DNA of 64,000 nt from Yarrowia lipolytica (Eukaryota > Ascomycota > Dipodascomycetes > Dipodascales): the NCBI RefSeq assembly GCF_001761485.1, contig NC_090772.1, positions 2,850,501 through 2,914,500 of the forward strand, given 5' to 3'. The notes beneath the pieces are model-generated. The model did no database searches, was not told the DNA's origin, and saw nothing but the letters and a program-made list of their open reading frames with translations. This document shows, piece by piece, positions 9,019-19,339 of the stretch (position 1 is the stretch's first letter; every line of letters begins with the position of its first letter). The translations under genes were made by a program, and so were the position numbers.

Positions 9019-10694
9019 CTATAAGGGATTAAACCGACCGCAAAACTGGCAACTAATGCCGTTCTGATTTTCATCCTGCCACTCGTTACGAAGCAACCGG
9101 GACTGCGACCACTGTTGGTGATGCGGGTGCTGGTATTGGCCAGAATGCATCTGAGTAGATGGTTGATAGTACTGGCCGCCAGGAGAATGGTGCGCCGCAT
9201 ACTCATGCCCAACCCCACTACCAACTAAAGAGTTCCGATCGCTGTTTCGAGAAGGGGGCATGCCTCCTCGCCCAACAGGACCACCAGTTTCATAACCAGA
9301 TCCACAAAGTTTGCTTTTATGGTGGTATGAGCCAGCTGTGTTACTTGGTGCAACGACCACTGCAGCCGCACTCGAACTAGCACCCCCACCACGGCTCTTG
9401 CGCACTATCAACGGCTGGACCTGCTCATTGTAGCTGCGGGCCTCAGACACCAGCCTGGAGCTAAGCGGCGAAGCTAGCTTGGAGCCCAAATCGGGCGACA
9501 TGACCTGATTGTCATCTGTGCCCATTTGAGAGAAAGTCTCGACCTCTGCGGAGTAATCAGTTCCTCGTGATTTCATCTCTTGAGGGTTGCTTCGACTCAC
9601 CCTTCGGTCCTTGAGAGCCATCTCTGTCTCTCTAGCTTGTGAGAGCGCCTGCTGAGTGTACGGCGAGAAAGATGCCGATGGAGGTTGTGGGTAGATGCTA
9701 GACGATGACGAGAATTGGCGGAAGTGCGAGGGGTTCGTAGACTCCCCGCCACTGGTGTCTCGGTGATTTCCAGTTTGTGTCTTGAATTTGTGATTGAGTC
9801 GTGAAGGTTCGATTTTAGACCGGCTGTTAGTGGTTCTAATAGTGGTTCCCTGGGTGCTCAACCTCGTGGACTGCGGGCGTTTCGAAGAGCTTTTCGTATC
9901 ACCGCGTTTAGTGGCGGTCTCCCTAGACTTGCCTTTTCTCTTTTCAGCCTGCAGGACCGCGGGAGGAACGATTTTCTCAACATCCTCATCCTCTTTCGAC
10001 TTGAACAAGGACAGAAAGCCCTTCAACTTTGTCTTTTTGCCGGGGGAAGACGATTTTGTGGATCGTGCGGACCGAGAACTGCCGGCAGACTTGAGATTTC
10101 GCAGGGTGGGCGCATCGGAATCAGCTGCACCGGAGAGAGATTTGATGCTGGCAAAAGGCCTGTAAACGTTGGCCTTGCATCCGCGTTCGAGGTCAGCCAA
10201 GAAGCGTCGACCTTCTTTTGTGAACACAAAGTACGCCTGGATCTGTAGGAAGCCCGCGTTGTAACCCTTGTGTCTGAGTGACGACGAGAATGTCGACGGA
10301 TGTTCCATATGCTGTTCATTGACATCCAGCGAGCAGTGACCAATGCTCTTGTTGTAGTTGTCGTCAATGCCGGCGAAACGGGCAAAAACAGACAATGTCA
10401 CGCGTCGGAGAGGGTAGGTGTGCGGTTCAACACGGAGCTCGAGACTCTGTCCCCACCTGATGCCAGGCAGGTTCCGTCCTCCAGACTCGACCTTGTGGCC
10501 GCAAGTGGACACCGAGGTGAGGGTGTTGGACACCCCGACAGAGATGAAGAGCTGGGTCCCTCCGCGCTCAATGTCGGCGTACTCTTCCGGTATCACCAGA
10601 TTGTCCTGTGTTAGTAAGGGTATCACACTTGGCGCGTGGTTGCGTAACATACCAGTCTTTCAACGACCACAAATAGCGATCCGATTGCGACCAT
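9019..10694 (-). CDS. C2-domain protein, possible Inn1/Fic1-like cytokinesis factor
   Basis: Two exons. Exon 1 (10694-10653) encodes MVAIGSLFVVVERL. A 47-nt intron (10652-10606) begins GTATGT and ends TACTAACACAG. Exon 2 (10605-9019) continues DNLVIPEEYADIERGG. The 542-residue product has an N-terminal C2-like beta-sandwich (about 1-140: GSLFVVVERL start, a GIRWGQSLELRV strand). The long low-complexity tail is basic and Ser/Gln/Pro-rich with many SxS and PxxP-like stretches. A single N-terminal C2 domain followed by a disordered proline-containing tail resembles Inn1/Fic1 at the division site, but this is inference from architecture. Without the intron the frame would open with residues that do not fit a C2 start. 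Confidence 0.72.
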
Positions 10695-11735
10695 GGGTGT
10701 TGCTGGCGTTGTTGAGTGGTATCAGTGGTACTTGTATCAATGTGGTGTAGTAGAAGATATGGTGGTATCAGATATGTACAGTACGCGTGTTGTGAGAAGT
10801 GTCAGACACAAACGGCGGGAAATTAAAAGGTTTGGAACATGTATAATTATATTGTACTTTTGTAGATGGTTTTCCGTTGTGTGTAAATAAGGTTCAGGAA
10901 CTATGAGCGAGCCGTGTAGGAGAAAGACAATCAGAGCAATGAGGAAACAGTGGGGAGATCCGCTGAGGCCAGAAGACTTCCTTAATACGCCCCTTTCTTA
11001 ACGGTCGATACCGTTGGTCGTCTTCTTACACAAACTGGGTGGTTAATCCCGTGTACTCGTCCGGACATGTTACCATGCTTCGATGCACTATCGAGCCGTG
11101 GGTTTGCCGACGGAACACTGGGATAAAAAAGCGAAATACGCAACAGGTTTCATGGTAAAACATGCCTAAGATGTGGGCGGAACATAACCTATCGGAAAAG
11201 AGAAGTGCAATAGCGACGATCACGTGATACACACACACACACATACACACACGCTCTCTGCTTGTCCACTAGTAGCAACTATGCTGCATCGTGACTCAGT
11301 TTTCCGATTCCTTTACATTCGAACTTCATCGCATTAGATTGATGACCCCCACATGTCGGTTCCCCCACTCGGTTAACAAGTTATGTATAGGCGGGGGCAA
11401 ATAGCGAAGATTGGACGATAAGGATGGAATTTTGACATGGACAAACTCCTGAAATTACACCATTTCATTAAATATCGTCATTTTTGCCCTAGTCTTTTCA
11501 TTAGCACCCTCCGACGTCCTCACTTGCACCGTTTCGCACTCCGATAAGTCCGCTAACGGGCAACCCACCCCACATAACTCTAACTGCTTGGCCCGACATA
11601 TCCGTCTAAATGATTAATGCATATAAAATACATAAATACATATATATATTATACACTTTCATCCCCGCCCACTACGAACACGAAGGAGCCAATTACACAA
11701 CAAGTCGCCAATCAATACGAACCAACACATCCAAC
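10695..11735. other. Divergent promoter region, C2 protein / GGT-like gene
   Basis: About 1 kb serving both flanking genes. It holds a TCACGTGA octamer at 11220, a (CA)n run at 11230-11252, and an AT-rich TATATATATTATA block at about 11640-11655, some 85 bp upstream of the ATG at 11736. No gene is visible. Confidence 0.6.
11220..11227. promoter_or_regulatory. TCACGTGA palindrome
   Basis: Perfect octamer between two divergent genes, next to a CA repeat. Same site as upstream of ETFB and CDC10. Confidence 0.45.
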
Positions 11736-13454
11736 ATGTCACCGCGATTCTCTCGACGATCGGTGGTCCATTCGACCAAGGGAATGGTTGCCTCCACACA
11801 ACCCCTGGCCTCCGCTATCGGAGCCCGAGTTCTCGACCAGGGGGGAAACGCCGCCATGGCTGGCATTGCCGTTGCCGCTGCTCTCAATCTGCTGGAGCCC
11901 CACCAAACCGGTGTGGGAGGAGATATGTTTGCTCTGTTCTACGACGCCAAGACAAAGAAGGTCGAGGGACTCAATGGATCCGGCCGATCTCCCAAGGCTC
12001 TGACTGTCGACTATCTTCGAAAGCACGGCGTTGAAGGACCCCGAATCCCTCTTACTTCTCCTCACACCATCACTGTACCCGGTGCCGTTGGTGGCTGGTG
12101 TGATATCTACGAACGGTGGGGCAACAAGAAGCTCACCATGGCAGAGATTCTGGAGCCGGTTGCCCAGCTCGCTGAAGAGGGAGCTCCCATCTCCGAGGTG
12201 TCTGCCAAGCTGTGGAAGGACCATGGCCCCAAACTGCTGAAGACAGACTCTGCAGGAGCCGATCTGCTGGTCAAGGACGACTCTGCCGAAACTGGATACA
12301 GAGCTCCCTATGCCGGAGAAGTGTTCAAGAACCCCGGTCTAGCTGCCGTGCTGCGGGAAATCGGAGCCAAGGGAAGAGACGGATTCTACAAGGGCTGGGT
12401 AGCGGACAGCATTCTGGAGATTCTGCAAAAGCGAGGCTCTCTGATGACCCGAGAAGACCTGGAGAACCACACTTCCTCCTTTGTCGAACCTATTGCCATT
12501 GAAATCAAGGACAACATCAAGCTGTGGGAGCTTCCTCCCAACGGTTCCGGCCTGGTTGCCATTATCGCTGTTGGTGTCATCAAGGCTCTGGACCGACAGG
12601 GTAAAATCTCTCTGGAAGGTCTCAAGCTCAACTCGGCCGAGTATCTGCATGTGGCCGTCGAGGCTCTCAAGTTTGCGTTCCGAGAAGCCGATGAGTACGT
12701 ATCTGATCCTGACCACCACGACGTTTCTCTGGAGGAGCTTCTGAGTGAGACCAAGTACGACGAGCTTGCCAACCGGTTCGACACCAGCAAGATCCACCCC
12801 AACTATGACGATAACGTCATCAACCCCATCCACAAGTCCGACACTGTCTACTTTGCCATTACAGACCGATGGGGTAACGCGTGCTCGTTCATTATTTCCA
12901 TTTTTGACGGATTTGGATCGTCTACTGTCCCTGCTGGCACTGGTTTCTGTCTTCAGAACCGAGGTCTCAACTTCAACCTCACTGAGGGGACCCGAAACTG
13001 CCTTGCTGGAGGCAAACGACCCTACCACACCATCATTCCCGCTATGGTCACCAAGGGTGACGACCTGTGGGCGTGCTACGGAGTCATGGGAGGCTTCATG
13101 CAGCCTCAGGGCCACGTCCAGGTGCTGCTGAACATGATCAACTTTGGCCTTGACCCCCAGCAGGCTCTGGACGCGCCTCGATTCTGTCTCTCTGCTGGCA
13201 AGGGAATTGATTTCGGAAAGGGCACCCATGGACCCTGCAGCAAGCACGAGACGGTGGTTAATCTTGAGGAGACCATCGATCCAGAGGTGGTCGAAACTCT
13301 CAAGAACCTGGGCCATACCGTCAATGTTGTTTCTGGCGAAGATGCGTGGGCTCTGTTTGGACGAGGCCAAGTGATTCGACAAGACGAGAACGGTGTCTAC
13401 CATGCCGGTAGTGATCCTCGAGGTGATGGACAGGCTGTTCCCATTTTATTGTAA
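11736..13454 (+). CDS. Gamma-glutamyltransferase family protein, cytosolic type
   Basis: A 572-residue member of the gamma-glutamyltranspeptidase Ntn-hydrolase superfamily. The N-terminal half has the AxxxGxxVLxxGGNA-type start (residues 20-40), GVGGDMF and NGSGRSP motifs. The predicted autoprocessing threonine is T370 in KSDTVYFAITD, seven residues before the conserved Asp. The GFGSS and GGKRPYHTI motifs follow. It lacks the signal peptide or membrane anchor of classical yeast GGT (ECM38), so it should be cytosolic. The DTVYF variant of the processing site resembles bacterial YwrD-type proteins more than ECM38. Substrate unknown; glutathione or other gamma-glutamyl compounds are plausible. 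The ATG at 11736 is chosen because the upstream in-frame region overlaps the TATA-like block and is not protein-like. Confidence 0.87.
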   Translation: MSPRFSRRSVVHSTKGMVASTQPLASAIGARVLDQGGNAAMAGIAVAAALNLLEPHQTGVGGDMFALFYDAKTKKVEGLNGSGRSPKALTVDYLRKHGVEGPRIPLTSPHTITVPGAVGGWCDIYERWGNKKLTMAEILEPVAQLAEEGAPISEVSAKLWKDHGPKLLKTDSAGADLLVKDDSAETGYRAPYAGEVFKNPGLAAVLREIGAKGRDGFYKGWVADSILEILQKRGSLMTREDLENHTSSFVEPIAIEIKDNIKLWELPPNGSGLVAIIAVGVIKALDRQGKISLEGLKLNSAEYLHVAVEALKFAFREADEYVSDPDHHDVSLEELLSETKYDELANRFDTSKIHPNYDDNVINPIHKSDTVYFAITDRWGNACSFIISIFDGFGSSTVPAGTGFCLQNRGLNFNLTEGTRNCLAGGKRPYHTIIPAMVTKGDDLWACYGVMGGFMQPQGHVQVLLNMINFGLDPQQALDAPRFCLSAGKGIDFGKGTHGPCSKHETVVNLEETIDPEVVETLKNLGHTVNVVSGEDAWALFGRGQVIRQDENGVYHAGSDPRGDGQAVPILL

Positions 13455-14449
13455 GTGTAAGTAAGAGTAAGTACAAGTAATGAATATGTTATGAGAGAGA
13501 ATAGAGAGATGAAAGTGACCAGAAATGAGTGTCTGGTTCAAACGACTTTCGTCACGCACAGTCTGGGCCACAGTTTCCGAGAGGGTGTACCGAATCCGAC
13601 AGACCTGTAACGACAGCTGTTTATTGTTATTGTTTCTTGACAAATGGCCTTGTCGCAGACTGTCAATTTCCCTCACAGCAATGCAAGTAGCCAACACCCT
13701 CCACAACCACGTTTCAAACAACCAACTTATTAGGCCCAACTTATTAGGCCGAGAAACTGATGTGTGTTTGAGAAAGTCTTGAGAATCTCTATTAATAGAT
13801 AATTAGCGGTAGACAGCCGCCGGGGACTGCTGTTTTTGGACAATTGGTTGCCCAGTTGGAAGACGGCAAGTAAGCGGCCCACATTTGAAGCAAGACATGT
13901 CTGACTAAATACGACTGTCAACACCATGAGGTATGACATGTTGCTGACCGCCAATCTCTATACGGGTCTCCACCGTTATTCAATACGGTTCTAAACAGAT
14001 CGTCCGATCTACCTAAACATCTCACAGATGCAGACAGTGCATAGAACCCCAGCGTAAGTATTGGTGTAAGAGGTGGCACGGGCACTTGTACGACCACTCG
14101 CTGATACTTGCAACGGTGACAAAATGTCGACATCTGTAACATCGGGGGATCCAACTTGCGGGGATATGTCCCTATTGGGTTTTCAGTTGGTCTGAGACAT
14201 GCCTTTTCTTGTAGGTACAGTAATATACATTACAAGTATGTACTGTACAATAAACAGAATGGAGTGGAATGAGGGCCTTAAGGCTGGGGAAAAGAGGACG
14301 GACGCCAGGAAACGTGTGAACCAATACACCGGTATTTTATTTGCCCACCCAAAAGCTATCTCCAATTGGCTGTATCACCGCCCCCCCATGTCATGCATCA
14401 TCTCGCCCGCATACTTCTGCTGTAAGATCTGATACACGCACTGTCTGGT

Positions 14450-14520
14450 AAAACAAGAAGAAAGATAAAAAAAAGATGGCAAAAAATGGAAAAAAGAAAA
14501 AAAAAAAGACAAAAAGCAAA
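14450..14520. repeat. A-rich low-complexity tract
   Basis: Seventy bases that are about three quarters A with scattered G. Could be nucleosome-depleting; no gene is obviously served by it. Confidence 0.6.
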
Positions 14521-15772
14521 TTCTGTCTCGAAGAGCTGTTGACCAAGGCCAGCTGCGAGACACTCGCGGTGCATTGGATGTTAGATACGGTGCGTTTGAG
14601 GTTGAATGGGGCCGAAATGGACCTCAGTTCTCCACATTGTGCATTCTCTGACGCCATTTACGACCACCCTCCGCGCTATTGCTCACATTAATTGCGCGAG
14701 CGTGTCTTCTCCTAGATCAGCAGGCTGTGTAGGTTTACGGTACCTGTACATACTGTAGGTTACGTCATATCAAAGGGAGAGAGAAGGGGATTTCCAGAAT
14801 CAAAAAGTGTGACGGAATCCCCAAGAGTAGAGCGTCTGTAACAGGATGCAGAGATGTCAACTGACGGATCCCGAACATGCATGTTTGTGAAAAGAGAAAT
14901 ACCGCTTGTTTCATCTCGTCTTGAGCCAGTCTGATTTTTCTTGAACACTCCATCCTCACCTATTAATAGAACAATACACTCTAGCACTGCATTCTCGCGC
15001 AGGAGGCAAACTCAGTTGCGTCGAGGTTTGCCCTCTTCGAGACATCAAAGACTCACTCCTGAGACAGACACGACCAAGACACGCTTAGCACGCCAAACGG
15101 TGCAGGGCAGTCTACGGATGCGGCAGGTAGCAGTGGCAGTAAACAGACCAAAGTAGGGACAGACGAACACGTATGACGGGCGTTACAGTGCAGCTCATGC
15201 CCCCACCCCCAGCGACGCAACATAGCCCATACAGGTTCGATCCTCGGCGAAGACTTCTGCATGCTGAAATTTCGGCATTTATGATGTCCGTGGAGTCCAA
15301 GACAACACACATGGTGGAAAAAAGAGACATTGGAGAGACTCAAACGACCAAATCGCACCTGACAATCCACCACTGTAAGGATCAAAGACACGGTGAGGAA
15401 TAATAATGCCGCTGATGACGCGCTCTCCTCCTCCGGTTGCAGCAACCTGCTTAAATTAGAACTGTACACCGAACCTTGCATCGAGTTTATCGTGATGTGA
15501 AAAGACGAGAGAAACAAGGAGATGGACGAGAAGCAATTGCGGGGGTGAAAAAGAACACAGGTGAACGGGGAAGGAGCTTGACTGGCGATTACAACATGCT
15601 TTTTGACCCTTCTCTTTACTCCCCCTCTTCCCCACTCTCACAGCCCACTGATCGCCGGGGGGTAACTGTCGATCTCTAGCGGATTTTCTCGTGTAACTTT
15701 GCAAACGGAATCTGTAAGCTCGGGGTGAACATCTTTCACGCTGTGTTCACACCTGCCCTGCATTTCAGTCTC

Positions 15773-15780
15773 ATATATAT
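15773..15780 (+). promoter_or_regulatory. TATA box of subtilisin-type protease gene
   Basis: CATATATAT about 155 bp upstream of the ATG. The leader after it is rich in C and A. Confidence 0.45.
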
Positions 15781-15931
15781 CGGCGAGACTTCCGGAAGAG
15801 GTGGTTTCAAAATTACTACAAAGTGCCGTCCCAGCATTCGTTCGTCATAAACAACATCACCACAAGCGAGACAAGCTATAAAGACACCCCTCTCTTGCCT
15901 CCTTCATTCTCCTCATTCGCATCGTCCAACA

Positions 15932-17470
15932 ATGAAGTTCTCATTGGTTCTGCTTGCCTCTGTGGCCCTGGGTCTGCCCACGACCTCCAACAACGACTAC
16001 CGGTCGTCCGTCAGCCAGGTCTGGGACATTGTCGACAAGTACAGCACTCTGGGTCATGCTCAGCTTGAGAGCAGAGATCTGTCTGACCTCGACTCTGACA
16101 TCAAACATAGATACCTCGTGACATTCCGTCAGAACGCTACCCAGCAGGAGATCTCTCAGCACTTCCAGGACGTGGACAAGTGGCTGAGCTCTGGCTCCAA
16201 CAAGCGAGATCTGGGCTTCACTCAGCTGATTGAGGGCGCATTTTCTTCCGTGTCCCGGAATTCACATGCTCTCAATGCCTTTGCTGCTACCGATTCGTCT
16301 CCCTTTGACGGATACTACGGCAAGTTCGATAACCAGACCGTGGCCAAGGTCGAGAGCTCCAGTATAGTCGATTCAGTCGAATCCGACACCATCCAGACGT
16401 CGCCCAGCTTCAACGGCCACACTCTGTCCAAAGAGGCTGTCGAGGAAGACAAGACTCAGGCAGACAAGGCTGCTGCCCTCAACGGCTTTGCCACGGTCAC
16501 CCTCAACAAACAGTTCACCAAGAACTGGGGTCTGGACCGAATCTCGCACATTGAGAACGACATTCCCGAGGCCGCTGGCGGCAACTATTCCCTCATTCCC
16601 GAAATGGAGTACATCTACGGCCCCTCCAAGTACGACACCGTTGCTTATGTGCTGGACACAGGAGTCAATGTGACTAACAGTGGTTTTGGTGGACGAGCGT
16701 CCGAACCCGTCAAGTTCATCGAGGGTGAGCCTCCCGGAGACTACTCTGGCCACGGCACCCATGTTGCTGGTATCCTCGGCTCCTCCACCTTTGGAGTTGC
16801 CAAGGACGCCAAAATCATCTCCGTCAAGGTCCTCAATATGGGTAACGCTGGTCCTACCTCTGCTGTGGTCAACGGAGTTAACTGGATCATCCAGAATAAC
16901 AACGCCACTCGGGCGGTCATCAACTACTCTGCCACTGGCCCCGTTTCCAAGGCCATGAACCAGGCGTTTGTCAAGGCCGTTGAAGCTGGTATCACCGTGG
17001 TTGTTTCTGCCGGAAACTTCATGAAGGACGCCTGCAACTACTCGCCCGCCAACCTCGGCTCGGTGATTGACGGAGCTATCGTTGTTGCTGCCTCTGACCA
17101 ACACGACAAGTTTGCAGTCGGCTCCTCTTGGGGTTCCAATTACGGCAGATGCGTCAACGTATTTGCTCCCGGTACCGACATCCCTTCGCTGCACTGGAAG
17201 AATGAGAACCTGGTGTTCTTCGACTCTGGTACTTCTATGAGTGCCCCCTTTGTTTCTGGTCTGGTTCTCTACCACCAGTCCCAGAGCGACAACCCTTTGT
17301 CCCCCAAGGACGTGTCTGACAAGATCATCAACTCCAACCCCGGCCAGATCCAGAGCCCCATGCAGGACACCCCCAATGGCCTCGCCTATAATGAGGCTCT
17401 GGGCCAGGCTCCTCCTCCTACCACCACCGACCTTGGCCCCAAAATCCCCACCGGCCAGCCTCTTAATTAG
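15932..17470 (+). CDS. Secreted subtilisin-type serine protease (S8, proteinase K-like)
   Basis: A 512-residue preproprotease. A short signal peptide (MKFSLVLLASVALG, about 1-15) is followed by a long pro-region containing an inhibitor-I9-like part (HRYLVTFRQNAT, residues 59-70), then the catalytic domain from about residue 197. The triad is D242 (YVLDTGVN), H274 (GHGTHVAG) and S435 (SGTSMSAP), with oxyanion N362 in SAGN. Several N-x-S/T sites suit secretion. Y. lipolytica is known for its alkaline extracellular protease (XPR2) and paralogues. This protein is of that general class, but its pro-region is long and I see no run of X-Ala/X-Pro dipeptides like that of XPR2, so it is a paralogue, vacuolar or secreted. 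Single exon; ATG fixed by the signal peptide. Confidence 0.93.
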   Translation: MKFSLVLLASVALGLPTTSNNDYRSSVSQVWDIVDKYSTLGHAQLESRDLSDLDSDIKHRYLVTFRQNATQQEISQHFQDVDKWLSSGSNKRDLGFTQLIEGAFSSVSRNSHALNAFAATDSSPFDGYYGKFDNQTVAKVESSSIVDSVESDTIQTSPSFNGHTLSKEAVEEDKTQADKAAALNGFATVTLNKQFTKNWGLDRISHIENDIPEAAGGNYSLIPEMEYIYGPSKYDTVAYVLDTGVNVTNSGFGGRASEPVKFIEGEPPGDYSGHGTHVAGILGSSTFGVAKDAKIISVKVLNMGNAGPTSAVVNGVNWIIQNNNATRAVINYSATGPVSKAMNQAFVKAVEAGITVVVSAGNFMKDACNYSPANLGSVIDGAIVVAASDQHDKFAVGSSWGSNYGRCVNVFAPGTDIPSLHWKNENLVFFDSGTSMSAPFVSGLVLYHQSQSDNPLSPKDVSDKIINSNPGQIQSPMQDTPNGLAYNEALGQAPPPTTTDLGPKIPTGQPLN

Positions 17471-18196
17471 AGAGACAGAAAACGAGAGCGAGAGCTAAGA
17501 ATGCACCACTGAAAAGCCCCCAAATGGCATTATACGCTCCCGCGACGAGCCGCACAGTTTCAAATCTGTCCAAATACGTCCCATGCTGGCCTTCGTCTTT
17601 TCCCAACTGCACAGTTGTCCATTCTGCCCACTGTCTCTGCCAAATCCCTTCTTGATTCCCTCCATTATTTAATTCATTCGCCTCAATTGTATTTGCAATC
17701 GAACCTGCAACAGTAGCCGCCGTTTCCTGCAAATAAAATCAGCTATCGTACTCGTAGCTGCTGTATCGTAATGTGCCCCATTTTTCGCAGTGTGTGTGAT
17801 ATTTCGCTGCTGCTCATTTACCCACACATGATCAAAAGCCAAATTGGACCCCGTACATAATACGAGCCAATACGAGTGGGTAAAGAGGCGTCATTGATAG
17901 CCTTTTGGAGGTGGAAAAACGGTCCCTCCGATGCACGTGATTGACCAGGTCAACCCATATACAACCCGTGGGCCTTTCCTGTCTCAATTGCCCCACGGGA
18001 AGCCCTAGTTTTCTTGTCCACACCCCATGAGGTTCATGCATGATTCTGCACCAGGCAACAAGGAAACCTGACACTCTGCCACAAGAGGAGACGTTGAACA
18101 AAAATACGTATATATAAGATCGGAGAAGCTGGCCATGGGGCTCTGGAACACCAGCTTGATGCCCCCCTTCCAAACAACCGACTTTGAGGCACTTCA
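17471..18196. other. Intergenic region with promoter of zinc-finger gene
   Basis: 726 bp. The left part is the 3' flank of the protease gene. The right part carries a CACGTG core at 17934 and a TATATATAA box at 18109-18117, about 80 bp before the next ATG. Confidence 0.55.
18109..18117 (+). promoter_or_regulatory. TATA box of zinc-finger gene
   Basis: TATATATAA, 80 bp upstream of the ATG at 18197. Confidence 0.55.
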
Positions 18197-19057
18197 ATGT
18201 CGCACCATCACCACCACCCCCACCTTCATCAGTTCTCGCTCCACTCCACCCAACCCCGTTTCTCGCCCTCCGACTGCTTTCGGGAGCCTATTGCCTTGGT
18301 CGGTGTGCCTGATAACAGCTGGTTACCTTTGGCTCCTAGAACCACCCGTCTGCCGAGTTTTTCCGAACTATTGTGGTCACTGGAAGAAACAGCAAGACCC
18401 ATGTCTCCAGTATCCTCCGAGCAATCAGGGGACTCTTGCACCACCCTCTGGTCGCTCAACTCCAACCCGGGCTCCTCGCCTGAAGCCCCAAGTGCGCCCA
18501 ACCCCAACCTTAACTATACTTACGAAAAATACCCATCTACAGTTGAGCCGATTAAACGGAAGTACGAGAACTCGGAGCAGGCTGTGATTGACAAGACTGC
18601 CCGGAAAAAGACACGGAAAACACCAGCAGCGTCAACCGTCAAAGCCATTAAGCCAAAAACGACCAAACCACGTGCAAAGAAGACCAAAGGCACAACATCT
18701 CCAGCCGACGCTTCCGAATCAGCGGCAGCCAGACCAGCCAGACCCCCTCCAGTCAAACCCCCTCCGCCTACTCCTGAACCAACCCTGGTAGAACAGCTCC
18801 TGGAACATGGGCTGTATGAAGGTGCTCAGCAAGACGCGTGCGAACGTCTGTACTGCTCCAAATGCCGCTCGTACGCCAAAAAGACTCGATTCGCAAACGT
18901 GGTTCGCCTGGCCACCCATCTTGACGTTAAACATCGGACTTTCCGACTCAAGATCTTCTGCGATCACAAACAGTGTCCTCGCTCCATTGTCGGTTTCGCC
19001 AGCAACAAGGAGAAACATGAACATCTCAAGCACATCCACGGACAAGTGCAAGAATAG
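18197..19057 (+). CDS. Putative two-finger C2H2 zinc-finger protein with His-rich N-terminus
   Basis: A 286-residue protein I do not recognise as a named orthologue. It begins with a His-rich stretch (MSHHHHHPHLHQF). A Ser/Pro-rich region follows, then a strongly basic Lys/Thr/Pro/Ala-rich segment (about 115-205) that could serve as nuclear localisation or DNA contact. The last 70 residues hold two candidate zinc sites: C220-x2-C223-x17-H241-x4-H246 and C255-x4-C260-x13-H274 (or H276)-x4-H281. The spacing of the second is irregular for classical C2H2. Promoter TATA box at 18109. Probably a lineage-specific DNA-binding protein; inference only. Confidence 0.65.
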   Translation: MSHHHHHPHLHQFSLHSTQPRFSPSDCFREPIALVGVPDNSWLPLAPRTTRLPSFSELLWSLEETARPMSPVSSEQSGDSCTTLWSLNSNPGSSPEAPSAPNPNLNYTYEKYPSTVEPIKRKYENSEQAVIDKTARKKTRKTPAASTVKAIKPKTTKPRAKKTKGTTSPADASESAAARPARPPPVKPPPPTPEPTLVEQLLEHGLYEGAQQDACERLYCSKCRSYAKKTRFANVVRLATHLDVKHRTFRLKIFCDHKQCPRSIVGFASNKEKHEHLKHIHGQVQE

Positions 19058-19339
19058 AGTGAGATAAAGTATAGACGAGAATAGTTATTTATTGAGAGTA
19101 GCCAGTGTGTATGGAACAATATGTAGTGACTGAAGAGAAGACAGACGTGAGTATAACACGATAAAATCGGATGCACCCAACTACTTCCCTGCTATGATAC
19201 CGGTATCACTCTTACAGATGGTGCCTGTTACTGCGAAGACTCATGCCGGACGGTAGCAACCCAGCTGTACTTGTCACGACTACACATACACGCCAATTAG
19301 TCATTTCATCCATTATATATCCATACCATCATTGCTGCA

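Larger units (their letters stand above)
13455..15931. other. Intergenic region upstream of the protease gene
   Basis: About 2.5 kb with no supported gene. Features seen: an A-rich tract at 14450-14520, scattered TACTGTA-type motifs near 14216-14250 and 14740-14760, and the TATA box and CT/AC-rich leader of the protease gene at the right end. Several 60-150 codon frames on both strands lack any family feature. Confidence 0.6.

Noticed and set aside
15232-15250. GGTTCGATCC, a B-box-like sequence
   Set aside because: No T-stem pairing, no A-box or acceptor stem at tRNA distance.
15053-15517. 154-codon minus-strand frame upstream of the protease gene
   Set aside because: No recognisable family and composition like translated non-coding DNA; no TATA or splice signals found.
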